A DNA stretch of 26,599 nt from a virus, in the IMG/VR virus record IMGVR_UViG_3300042987_002109, positions 1 through 26,599 of that record; one strand, 5' to 3'. Below, piece by piece: positions 7,651 through 14,316 of this stretch (position 1 is the stretch's first letter; the number at the start of each line of letters is the position of its first letter). The position numbers and the translations under genes are program-made. Below the pieces are notes generated by a model. That model was not told the origin of the DNA. It saw only the letters and a program-made list of their open reading frames with translations, and did not search any database.

Positions 7651-9804
7651 ATGGCAAATGTATTTAAACCAGGTAAATTTTATATAAATCCTAAGGATGG
7701 AAATGTATTTGAGATAAATTCATCTGGAACTGGATATAGAGTTGCTAAATCTGGAGAAAACATTCAAACATTAGAATTTGTACCATTTATACCCATATCT
7801 CAAACAGTATCAGGAAGTCCTAGAATTAGTGTTGAAGATTTTAATGGATTTATTAGGGAAGGATTAATTATACCATATACACCACCACCATCTTCTTCCT
7901 CCACAGCAACAACATATACAACAGGACCCATAGCATTACAAGTAATTCCTTTTGGTGGAAATGCACCATCACAAACACCATCACCATCACAAACACCACC
8001 ACAAGCACCAGCACCCTCAACATTATTAGAACCTTCAACAAATCCATTTTTGAGAATTGATGATGATAGTGATAGTTATGTTCTGGGATTAACTAATGAA
8101 GATTTAAAAATAGTTTCTGATACAATTCAAGAACAATTAAATTCAGATGATCCTGCAATAAGAGCTCAAGGTCAGGCAGCGAGAGAATTATTAAGACAAG
8201 CAATTAAAACAGACAAAGAAAGATTTGGTAAGTGTGTAAAACTTCAAACCAATAAAGGTGGCGGCATAATATGGGATGAGTCGCCAGAGTGTGCTAAGTA
8301 TGTTAATAGCGTAGAGTACCAAACAATAAAATCATTAGTAGAAGTCCCCGAAATTGATCTTACAGACACTTGTGGCACATCTACGGTAGCAAAAATAGAT
8401 ACTGCACTATTAAATTTCTTTAACACATTAAAGGAAATTCAAAAATATGGAGAAGTTTATGTTCTTCCAGCAATCAATAAACTTCAAAGTATCACATCAT
8501 TAGTTCGTAATACTGCAGAAATTATCGGTGCGGTATTACGAACTCTTGTACAAAGACTAAGAAATTGGATTATAGAAAAAATAAGAAGGGGATTAAATGA
8601 TTTAAAAGATATAATTTTCCCCAAAATTGCTTCATTAATCAAAGATACTGTTGTCGAACAAGTTATTCAAGCATTAATTTGTGCATTTGATGAGATTATA
8701 AATGGTCTTATTGATTTTGTAATTGATTTTCTAATGGCTCTTGTGAATCAAATTATTAATCCAGTGTTTTGTGCTGCTGAGCAATTTATAAATGCGATGA
8801 TTAATTCATTAGCAAAGCAAATAGATGAAAAATTAGGTCCTATTTTAGATCAAATTAGTGATGTTCTTGGTCAAGGTGCTAAAATCGTTGGATCAGTTCT
8901 TCAAGGAATTGATTATATTCTTGGTTTTGAATCATTTTTATGTGCCAAACCAAATTGCGAACAAATTAAAAAGTTTAGATTAGGACCAGATGGAAATGGT
9001 CCAAGTCAAACTCAAATAGATAATTGGAATAATACCTTAAATAAAGTTCCATCAGAGAGTGATATAGTTGCTGGTGCCGATTCTTTAATTGGTGGTCTTC
9101 TTGGAGATGCATCTAGTGTGGATGCTGGACCATTAGATTGTAATACAGATCCATATCGTTGCGGACCTCCAAAAGTTGTTTTATTTGGTGGAGGTGGAAT
9201 TGGAGCTGCTGCTGATGCGATTGTAGATACTGTCGGTCAAGTAGTCGGTGTTAATTTAAAATTTGGTGGATCTGGGTATGATTCTCCACCATTTGTTGTA
9301 TTTGAAGATAGTTGTAACAGAGGAAGAGGAGCTTCTGCATATGCAGAGATTGAAAATGGTCAGGTAACATCAATTATATTGGTTAGTTCTGGAGGTGGAT
9401 ATTTAAATCAACCAGATGGGACGGATGAATTTGGAACTCCAGAAGAATCTTTAGTCGCTCAAGAACAAAATGTAAGAGATTATATTGGATGCTTACGTGA
9501 TTTTCAAGTTCTTAATACTGGATATGGATATAGTGTAAATGATTCTATAACGTTAGATCCAGATATTCCGAACTTACAAGCTTCAGTGTCTATTACTGAA
9601 CAGGGACAAATTGTATCAATTACCCCATTAAATTTACCTTGCAACATTACTGAGATTCCAACAGTCAGAATAAATAGTAATACTGGAGCAGGGGCGGTTA
9701 TAAGACCAGTAATTAAATTTACTGCAATTGAAGATTTTGAGCCAGAAAAAGAAGGATTCGATCCTCAAAAACTTGTAAGAGTAATTGATTGTGTTAGTAG
9801 GTAA
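7651..9804 (+). CDS. 717-aa virion structural protein with helical core and C-terminal beta repeats
   Basis: I do not recognise a named family. The N-terminus (1-75) is a small beta domain (FYINPKDGNVFEINSSGTGY). A Pro/Ser/Thr-rich linker follows (about 77-131), including a tandem repeat in the DNA. Residues about 245-425 form a long, strongly amphipathic-to-hydrophobic helical region (ALICAFDEIINGLIDFVIDF and neighbours). Residues about 535-690 contain two copies of a beta repeat with G-x-GY, a following P, then GASAYAEIENGQVTSIILVS or the corresponding LQASVSITEQGQIVSI. Thirteen cysteines are spread along the protein, many for a phage structural protein. Its place between the gp5 OB gene and the needle-like gene suggests a tail-tip or baseplate component; the exact role is unknown. 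Confidence 0.6.
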   Translation: MANVFKPGKFYINPKDGNVFEINSSGTGYRVAKSGENIQTLEFVPFIPISQTVSGSPRISVEDFNGFIREGLIIPYTPPPSSSSTATTYTTGPIALQVIPFGGNAPSQTPSPSQTPPQAPAPSTLLEPSTNPFLRIDDDSDSYVLGLTNEDLKIVSDTIQEQLNSDDPAIRAQGQAARELLRQAIKTDKERFGKCVKLQTNKGGGIIWDESPECAKYVNSVEYQTIKSLVEVPEIDLTDTCGTSTVAKIDTALLNFFNTLKEIQKYGEVYVLPAINKLQSITSLVRNTAEIIGAVLRTLVQRLRNWIIEKIRRGLNDLKDIIFPKIASLIKDTVVEQVIQALICAFDEIINGLIDFVIDFLMALVNQIINPVFCAAEQFINAMINSLAKQIDEKLGPILDQISDVLGQGAKIVGSVLQGIDYILGFESFLCAKPNCEQIKKFRLGPDGNGPSQTQIDNWNNTLNKVPSESDIVAGADSLIGGLLGDASSVDAGPLDCNTDPYRCGPPKVVLFGGGGIGAAADAIVDTVGQVVGVNLKFGGSGYDSPPFVVFEDSCNRGRGASAYAEIENGQVTSIILVSSGGGYLNQPDGTDEFGTPEESLVAQEQNVRDYIGCLRDFQVLNTGYGYSVNDSITLDPDIPNLQASVSITEQGQIVSITPLNLPCNITEIPTVRINSNTGAGAVIRPVIKFTAIEDFEPEKEGFDPQKLVRVIDCVSR
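7964..7998 (+). repeat. Short tandem repeat, 18-bp period
   Basis: CACCATCACAAACACCA occurs at 7964-7980 and again at 7982-7998, an exact copy with an 18-base period. It encodes the (P)SQTPSP-type repeat in the linker of the 717-aa structural protein. The period keeps the reading frame, so copy number could change linker length without breaking the gene. Confidence 0.8.
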
Positions 9805-9815
9805 AGTAAATTAAA

Positions 9816-10406
9816 ATGGCACAGAAAAAACCACCAGGTCATGAAATATCAAATAATTTTTATGGGTTTTTAAAATACGGGCCTCACGATAAAAATGAAA
9901 ATACCTCACTTACTATGAGTGCAAAGGGAGGTTATCGTCTTATAACAAATGAGAATGGAAATTCTCAGGTTGTTTGTGCTGGAAAAAGTGAAGAAGTTGT
10001 TGGATATAATTGGGAAAAGCAATTTGGTAATGAAGAAATACCTAGAGAAACGATTGCCAAAGCTATTGTTGCTAAAAATGGTGATATAGTTATTAATGCA
10101 GAAAATGGTTATGTAAAAATAAAGGCAAAAGGAATTTTTATAGAATCATCATCCTCCAAATCTGGACAAGGAAATATAAACATCGCAGCAAATGGTCCCA
10201 TCACAATTGCAAGTAATGATAAAGTTACACTTGGAGGATGCACTCTGTGTTTAAGAGGTCAATCTGGGATTGATTTAGCAACGCAAGGATTGGTTAAAGT
10301 TGTTGGAGAACTTACAGAGGTAAAACCATTTTCTGTACTTTCTTTTCTTGATCCAGCAGCAGGATTGACATCTTTAATTCAAAACTTATTACTCACTTGT
10401 AAATAA
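9816..10406 (+). CDS. Needle-like beta-helical tail spike protein (gp5 C-terminal domain type)
   Basis: The 196-residue protein is dominated by short, regular beta repeats: KNGDIVINAENGYVKIKAKG (85-109 region), then GNINIAANGPITIASNDKVTL. Such G-D/N-I-x-I-x-A repeats are typical of triple-stranded beta-helix needles, as in the gp5 C-terminus and VgrG-like spikes. The N-terminal part (LTMSAKGGYRLITNENG) also shows beta strands. The end is hydrophobic (FLDPAAGLTSLIQNLLL). Because the gp5 OB gene lacks a needle, this product is a good candidate for the detached spike tip; that is inference. It starts 11 bases after the upstream stop and ends two bases before the next gene. Confidence 0.6.
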   Translation: MAQKKPPGHEISNNFYGFLKYGPHDKNENTSLTMSAKGGYRLITNENGNSQVVCAGKSEEVVGYNWEKQFGNEEIPRETIAKAIVAKNGDIVINAENGYVKIKAKGIFIESSSSKSGQGNINIAANGPITIASNDKVTLGGCTLCLRGQSGIDLATQGLVKVVGELTEVKPFSVLSFLDPAAGLTSLIQNLLLTCK

Positions 10407-10408
10407 TT

Positions 10409-11230
10409 ATGGCACATTTTCAAGATTTATCCTGCTCATCATTCAGCACACTTGGTCCTCTAGGAGAAGCACTTAATATACCTAAGTCTTTTTGGGAACC
10501 TGGATCTGCTTCTTTTTATAAAGGACATTTTGGGAGTGGATCAATCGCTGCTCCATTTTCTGCTGCACTTGTTGTTGGTCCATCACCCACCTCACCACTT
10601 TCTATTAATACACTTGGTCTTGAAGTTCTAAATGGAATTAGAAATGTTTTTGGAGTAGATACCAAAACCGGTCAAGATATATCATTAGGAGCATTAAGAT
10701 CATCTTATGCTGCTCTAGATAGTTCTGGATCTGCACTTATATCAAAAGTAATTCCTCAAACTATAGAAGTTTCACCAAATGTTTGGAGTCTTAGTTCTAA
10801 ATGGGATGTTGGAGGTTTTGCCAGATATAATGGTAGAATAATTTCTACAGAACCAGACTCTACATCAGATATTCGTCTTAAAAAGAATATTACTCGTTTC
10901 GATGAAGGTCTTAATATTGTTTTAAATTTAAAACCAGTGCGATTTGATTGGAGAGAAGATAAATGCCCATCATCATTCCTAAAAGAATTTAGAGAACCTG
11001 ATGATGAATATGGATATCCAGGAAAGATCAAGAGGCAATATGGTTTAATTGCACAGGAAGTTGAAGAAATTGCCCCCGATTTGATTGGCGAAAAACCAAT
11101 GTATGATAAAAATTATAAAATGATTCGTTATGAAAAAATTGTTCCTATTTTAATTTCTGCAGTTCAAGAGCAACAAAAACAAATTGAAGAACTTAAGAAT
11201 GAAATTAATTTATTAAAACAAAATAAATAA
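10409..11230 (+). CDS. Small structural protein with C-terminal S74 intramolecular chaperone domain
   Basis: The C-terminal half of this 273-residue protein is a peptidase S74 (endosialidase-type) intramolecular chaperone domain: SDIRLKKNITRF (153-164), LNLKPVRFDWRE, YGLIAQEVEEIAPDLI (211-226), YEKIVPILISAVQEQ and a final coiled coil QKQIEELKNEINLL. S153 and K158 correspond to the Ser-Lys pair that self-cleaves in endosialidases, so autoproteolysis is plausible. The N-terminal 150 residues are Gly/Ser/Ala-rich without long fibre repeats, unlike the large fibres that usually carry this domain. It probably trimerises a short fibre or spike segment and may release the chaperone part. It lies in the same operon as the needle-like and LamG genes. 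Confidence 0.8.
   Translation: MAHFQDLSCSSFSTLGPLGEALNIPKSFWEPGSASFYKGHFGSGSIAAPFSAALVVGPSPTSPLSINTLGLEVLNGIRNVFGVDTKTGQDISLGALRSSYAALDSSGSALISKVIPQTIEVSPNVWSLSSKWDVGGFARYNGRIISTEPDSTSDIRLKKNITRFDEGLNIVLNLKPVRFDWREDKCPSSFLKEFREPDDEYGYPGKIKRQYGLIAQEVEEIAPDLIGEKPMYDKNYKMIRYEKIVPILISAVQEQQKQIEELKNEINLLKQNK
11222..11229 (+). promoter_or_regulatory. Late-promoter-like box AATAAATA
   Basis: AATAAATA overlaps the stop codon of the S74 gene and is 24 bases before the ATG at 11254. It matches the NATAAATA form seen before other genes here. Confidence 0.35.
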
Positions 11231-11253
11231 AGTAAATGAATTTATAAGTGAAA

Positions 11254-13197
11254 ATGGATGAAAACTTACGCACAAGAGTTGTCGAAATTCTTCAAGATGA
11301 GCAAAAGCAATTAGAGGGATGTTTAGAAAATCAATCTGATATTGTTGCGCCACAAACAATTGTAAAAACTCAGGTTACACAAAATTCTGACGGTTCTTGG
11401 AATAAGGTTGAATATGAGGAAAAAACTAATTTTACTGATGGATCTATTGATAATCTTTTAAGAGAAAAAGTTCAAAAAAATTCAGACTCATTACAGCAAT
11501 TCTGCAAGCAAATTGACGATAAGATTCTTTCCATTAATGCTCAAATTAATTCAAAAAAACAAGAAATTGTTGTTTTATCAACAGAAGCATCGGATGGTAA
11601 TTGTTGGCCTGGAATTGCACATAGTTTAGGATCTTCTACTGCAATTACAGTTTTTTATGGTAGAAACACTTACCTGAGAGAAGATCTTGAAAATCTTCGC
11701 ATTTATCCTTATATGGCTGGACCAAGTGCCAGATATGACGTAGAAAATCCATTTGAGCCAGATTCAATTTATAAACTTACACCTATTTACTCTGGATATG
11801 GTTATAAAAACTTACCAGATAAGGTTGTTTATAAAAATAAAGATGGATCTATAACCGGATTATTAACCGATGGAAGTGCTGCATATATTGGAAAAGGTAG
11901 ATTTGATATATCAGATCAAGAGTCTGATCATCAAGAGAGAATAGTATCAATTTTCCCTTACAGATATTATGATGGTGCAGGAAATTCTCCAAATGCAAAG
12001 AATACATCAGTAACTCCATCAAGATGCGTTGCTATTGCAAATAGTATTTCTGTTTTATATGATGAAATTATTGAATTGAGAAAGGAAAGAGATTCATTAA
12101 GAGGAAATTTGAATATAATTAAAGATAATAAAAGTGAAAAAGAACTTTCTGCCTGGGGATTAAACAGAACAAAAGATCAAATAGAAAAAAGAAGTTCTAA
12201 AAATATATCCGTAATTTCTTCGATCTTATCATATGATTCTAGTTTTAATGTCATAAATGAAAATATTGTTTTAAATCTTGATGTTGCATCTCCAGATTCC
12301 TACACTGGAATAGGAACAAATTGGTTTGATTTGAGTGGTAATGGAAATAATGCAGTTTTATATCCGATTTCTTCACCAGCATCTTATGATTATTCAGATA
12401 ATGGATTACTTACATTCAATGGTGTTGATCAATATGCACAAACTAAAATTAAAACATCTAATATTTTAGGAGATGGTAATGTATGGGCAATTGAAACTTG
12501 GTTTAATATATCTGGACCACCTTTGAAATCTTTCAATACTGTTGTCTCTGCTGCAGGAACAATTACAGCAGTTTATGACATTATTACTGGAATTTCAACA
12601 AATAACATTAAAGTCGGTCAATACATTCAACCAATTTCTGAAGTTATTGATGAAGAAACTGTAGTTACACAGATTGGAATTGGAAGTGTGTATATTAATC
12701 CACCATCAATTAATTCTGATAATATTTCTACTTCCTTTAATTTTGGAAATTACACACAATATGCAAATACTATTGTAGATGTAAATGCAAGTTCTACAAC
12801 AACTCATATGTTGAGTGTTTCTTATGGACAAAGTGGTATATTTGCTGGAATTTCAACCAATAAATTAATTTACACTACATCACAAACTGGTGTGAGTACT
12901 ACGCATTTAATTGGATCTGAAGTTTCAATTGGATCTTGGAATCAAGCATTTATCGTTAGAAATTCCACAACAAATACTACTTTATATCTTAATGGTAATA
13001 AAGTGGCAACTTATGATGGGAATTTCCCACTTGGAACCGCAAGTACAACTAGTACTAAAATTGCTTCATGGACAGAAGAGACATCATTTTCTAACTTATC
13101 TGTATCTTTAGTCAAGATTTATAATAAATCTTTCACTGATGAAGAGGTCAAGGTAAAATTTGAAGATCTCAAATACAGATATAATATTGTTGGTTGA
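11254..13197 (+). CDS. Virion structural protein with C-terminal LamG/concanavalin A-like domain
   Basis: From ATG 11254 the product has 647 residues; an in-frame GTG six bases upstream (11248) would add two. The N-terminus is charged and helical (residues 1-110, coiled coil). A mixed domain with NCWPGIAHSLGSSTAITVFYG and several Tyr-rich strands follows, and a second helical segment lies at about 265-315. Residues about 338 to the end look like a laminin-G/concanavalin A-like jelly roll: NWFDLSGNGNNAVLYP, LTFNGVDQYAQT, WAIETWFNIS, LYLNGNKVATYDG and a closing VSLVKIYNKSFTDEEV. Such domains often bind carbohydrate, so a host-surface or matrix contact is possible. It ends the first virion operon; a hairpin and strong promoter follow at once. 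Confidence 0.65.
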   Translation: MDENLRTRVVEILQDEQKQLEGCLENQSDIVAPQTIVKTQVTQNSDGSWNKVEYEEKTNFTDGSIDNLLREKVQKNSDSLQQFCKQIDDKILSINAQINSKKQEIVVLSTEASDGNCWPGIAHSLGSSTAITVFYGRNTYLREDLENLRIYPYMAGPSARYDVENPFEPDSIYKLTPIYSGYGYKNLPDKVVYKNKDGSITGLLTDGSAAYIGKGRFDISDQESDHQERIVSIFPYRYYDGAGNSPNAKNTSVTPSRCVAIANSISVLYDEIIELRKERDSLRGNLNIIKDNKSEKELSAWGLNRTKDQIEKRSSKNISVISSILSYDSSFNVINENIVLNLDVASPDSYTGIGTNWFDLSGNGNNAVLYPISSPASYDYSDNGLLTFNGVDQYAQTKIKTSNILGDGNVWAIETWFNISGPPLKSFNTVVSAAGTITAVYDIITGISTNNIKVGQYIQPISEVIDEETVVTQIGIGSVYINPPSINSDNISTSFNFGNYTQYANTIVDVNASSTTTHMLSVSYGQSGIFAGISTNKLIYTTSQTGVSTTHLIGSEVSIGSWNQAFIVRNSTTNTTLYLNGNKVATYDGNFPLGTASTTSTKIASWTEETSFSNLSVSLVKIYNKSFTDEEVKVKFEDLKYRYNIVG

Positions 13198-13209
13198 GGG
13201 GGAAACCCC

Positions 13210-13238
13210 TTGACACCCTACCCCGAATGCCCTATAAT
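13210..13238 (+). promoter_or_regulatory. Sigma70-type promoter upstream of the 61-aa gene
   Basis: TTGACA (13210-13215) and TATAAT (13233-13238) are both perfect consensus hexamers separated by exactly 17 bases. Transcription would start near 13245, some 20 bases before the ATG at 13265. This is the strongest host-type promoter in the window. A small GGGG-GAAA-CCCC hairpin sits just upstream and touches the -35. Confidence 0.85.
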
Positions 13239-13264
13239 ACTCAGGTAATCAAACGAAACGCCTG

Positions 13265-13450
13265 ATGCCTGCCGAAGAAGTCCTGACAAAATGTGTTGTT
13301 GATACGCTTGCCCGCAAGTTTTACCTGTATTCTAGTGAAGGTGGAGAGCGTGTTGTTGAATGCGAAACTGTAGATCAGTTTATGAATGTCTTGGAGGTTG
13401 TGCGAGATAAACTTGATGAGGATACTCTAGTTTATAGTAATCCTTTTTGA
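13265..13450 (+). CDS. Small conserved-type phage protein, unknown function (61 aa)
   Basis: The 61-residue product starts MPAEEVLTKCVVDTLARKFY and continues with LYSSEGGERVVECETVDQFM, then a helix and an acidic end. It looks like one alpha-beta unit: a strand pair (KFYLYSSEGGERVVEC) followed by a helix (VDQFMNVLEVVRDKL). It resembles small proteins encoded by T4-like cyanophages, but I know of no assigned function. A consensus sigma70-type promoter lies directly upstream, so unlike the virion genes around it this one is probably transcribed early by the host RNA polymerase. Start choice is supported by promoter spacing. Confidence 0.75.
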   Translation: MPAEEVLTKCVVDTLARKFYLYSSEGGERVVECETVDQFMNVLEVVRDKLDEDTLVYSNPF

Positions 13451-13452
13451 TG

Positions 13453-13460
13453 CATAAATA
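13453..13460 (+). promoter_or_regulatory. Late-promoter-like box CATAAATA
   Basis: CATAAATA lies three bases after the 61-aa gene stop and ends nine bases before the ATG of the Phd-like gene, so a transcript from it would have almost no leader. It may be a real late promoter or a chance match. Confidence 0.3.
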
Positions 13461-13469
13461 ACGGAAAAA

Positions 13470-13640
13470 ATGGAAGTTTTCACCGTGAAAGAATTTCAAG
13501 AACGTTTTGACGAACTAATTGGGAGAGTGGAAATGGGAGAGCAAATAGGAATAGTTGATGAGAATGGTAAGGCAGCGGTTATGATACCTGCAGATGATGA
13601 ACTTATACGAATATACACGGACCACGAAGAAGGTTCTTGA
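13470..13640 (+). CDS. Phd/YefM-like antitoxin-family protein, no adjacent toxin
   Basis: The 56-residue product has the shape of the N-terminal DNA-binding part of Phd/YefM antitoxins: MEVFTVKEFQERFDELIGRV (beta strand then helix), then EMGEQIGIVDENGKAAVMIP, matching the family pattern of a GE turn, an I-I-V strand, an N-G-K turn and a closing V-x-I-P strand. The usual C-terminal toxin-binding tail is short or absent (only about 16 residues after the P). Phd proteins bind their own operator and neutralise a Doc or RelE-type toxin. No toxin gene is adjacent. It could be a solo transcription repressor or neutralise a host toxin. Its stop overlaps the -35 of the tRNA promoter, which suggests possible autoregulation of that region. 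Confidence 0.65.
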   Translation: MEVFTVKEFQERFDELIGRVEMGEQIGIVDENGKAAVMIPADDELIRIYTDHEEGS

Positions 13641-13665
13641 CAAAGAGTTCCAGATCCTCTAAAAT
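13637..13665 (+). promoter_or_regulatory. Sigma70-type promoter for the tRNA cluster
   Basis: TTGACA (13637-13642) and TAAAAT (13660-13665) are 17 bases apart; the -35 overlaps the stop codon of the Phd-like gene. The expected start, near 13672, is just ahead of the first tRNA-like gene at 13681. The -10 lies inside the loop of a perfect 7-bp inverted repeat. Confidence 0.75.
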
Positions 13666-13680
13666 TGATCTGGGTTTTAT
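13650..13680 (+). terminator. Inverted repeat with T-rich tail, possible terminator or operator
   Basis: CCAGATC (13650-13656) and GATCTGG (13667-13673) form a perfect 7-bp stem with a 10-base loop, followed by GTTTTAT. It could terminate the Phd-like transcript. It also surrounds the -10 of the tRNA promoter, so an operator is equally possible. Confidence 0.45.
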
Positions 13681-13768
13681 GGTCGTCAGAACAGGTGTTC
13701 AGAGGGGCCTTATAAGCCCTTTGCCCCAGATTAGGGCCTTTGGCAGGGTTCGATACCCTGGGCGACTA
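13681..13768 (+). tRNA. Atypical tRNA-like gene with an Ile(UAU)-type anticodon loop
   Basis: The 88-base element has a 7-bp acceptor helix (GGTCGTC with GGCGACT, two G-T pairs), a discriminator A and CC (no full CCA). Its T arm is perfect, CAGGG-TTCGATA-CCCTG. An anticodon-type hairpin has loop CTTATAA (13709-13715), giving UAU and decoding AUA. The rest is irregular. The D arm is GAAC-AGGT-GTTC with only a four-base loop, one base separates it from each neighbour, the anticodon helix extends to seven pairs, and a hairpin GCCC...GGGC (13723-13737) plus six bases fills the variable region. Long variable arms belong to Leu, Ser and Tyr tRNAs, not Ile. It may be a degenerate or a specialised tRNA-like RNA. 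It abuts tRNA-Met three bases downstream. Confidence 0.5.
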
Positions 13769-13771
13769 CCT

Positions 13772-13844
13772 GCTCCTTTAGCTATCTGGTGAAAGCAATC
13801 GACTCATAATCGATCTCAGGTGGGTTCGATCCCCTCAAGGAGCA
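13772..13844 (+). tRNA. tRNA-Met(CAU), or tRNA-Ile2(CAU)
   Basis: A 73-base cloverleaf: acceptor GCTCCTT/AAGGAGC (7 pairs), T8 A9, D stem GCT/AGC, anticodon stem ATCGA/TCGAT with loop CTCATAA (anticodon CAT), variable CTCAG, and T arm GTGGG-TTCGATC-CCCTC with one T-T mismatch. CCA is not encoded. The paired G1-C72 excludes an initiator. Whether C34 is modified to lysidine, making it an AUA-reading isoleucine tRNA, cannot be told from sequence. Confidence 0.9.
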
Positions 13845-13845
13845 C

Positions 13846-13874
13846 TTGACCACTACGACTCTATGAGTTATAAT
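13846..13874 (+). promoter_or_regulatory. Sigma70-type promoter between tRNA-Met and tRNA-Leu
   Basis: TTGACC (13846-13851) and a perfect TATAAT (13869-13874) have a 17-base spacer. The -35 begins one base past tRNA-Met. Transcription would start near 13881, about six bases before tRNA-Leu, which would give it its own transcript. Confidence 0.8.
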
Positions 13875-13886
13875 GGTCTCATACAC

Positions 13887-13970
13887 GGGGCGGTGACGTA
13901 ACTGGTAGCCGTATCAGACTTAAAATCTGCTGGGAGTATTCCCGTGGGGGTTCGATTCCCCCTCGCCCTA
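13887..13970 (+). tRNA. tRNA-Leu(UAA)
   Basis: An 84-base class II cloverleaf: acceptor GGGGCGG/TCGCCCT, D stem ACG/CGT with a GG-containing loop, anticodon stem with loop CTTAAAA (anticodon TAA), a long variable arm GGGA-GTAT-TCCC, and a GC-rich T arm GGGGG-TTCGATT-CCCCC with discriminator A73. CCA is not encoded. UUA codons are very frequent in the A+T-rich virion genes here, so the tRNA probably supports late translation in a more G+C-rich host. Confidence 0.93.
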
Positions 13971-13975
13971 TAAAA

Positions 13976-13983
13976 AATAAATA
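13976..13983 (+). promoter_or_regulatory. Late-promoter-like box AATAAATA
   Basis: AATAAATA begins five bases after tRNA-Leu and ends six bases before the ATG at 13990. If that ATG is right the message is nearly leaderless; an internal ATG at 14005 would leave a normal leader. Confidence 0.3.
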
Positions 13984-13989
13984 CAAGAT

Positions 13990-14316
13990 ATGGGAAAATC
14001 TCCTATGTCTTTAAAGTATAAAATCACTCACGCATACTGCTGGTATAATGAGGGCAGTATGATAGTGAAAATGTACTTCATCAACGAGATTCCTTTTACT
14101 TTTGATGAATTACCAGATGGGCACTTGTACGATCAAGACTTATGTAGATTGGCAGATAAGTATCGTACATTTGAACCAGAAGATTTATATAAAAACTCTT
14201 TCTATTTGATAGATGAAGAAGCACATCCTTGTTTCTTTCCAGTTGAGTTAGAGAACCCTGAAGATTTACCTGATGAACTAGAATTTGACTATGGTGAAGA
14301 AGATTTGAGTTCATAA
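13990..14316 (+). CDS. Acidic small protein, unknown function (108 aa)
   Basis: I do not recognise this family. The protein starts MGKSPMSLKYKITHAYCWYN and has beta-rich first half segments (IVKMYFINEIPFTFDEL), a central helical stretch with DLCRLADKYRTFEPEDLY, and a strongly acidic tail (ELENPEDLPDELEFDYGEED). A second ATG at codon 6 (14005) may be the true start because the late-promoter-like box is so close to the first. It lies between the tRNA cluster and the giant fibre gene and has its own promoter-like box, so it could be expressed apart from the fibre. The acidic tail is like that of small phage proteins that mimic DNA or bind basic partners, but this is only a resemblance. Confidence 0.65.
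   Translation: MGKSPMSLKYKITHAYCWYNEGSMIVKMYFINEIPFTFDELPDGHLYDQDLCRLADKYRTFEPEDLYKNSFYLIDEEAHPCFFPVELENPEDLPDELEFDYGEEDLSS

Noticed and set aside
13194-13214. Hairpin AGGGG-GAAA-CCCCT just after the LamG-type gene, possible terminator
   Set aside because: The stem is good but no T-run follows; the next bases are the -35 of the promoter. It may be an operator or stabilise the 3' end, but intrinsic termination is not supported.
13723-13737. GCCC...GGGC hairpin as an alternative anticodon arm of the first tRNA-like gene
   Set aside because: Its loop CAGATTA lacks the T at position 33, so CTTATAA is the better anticodon loop.
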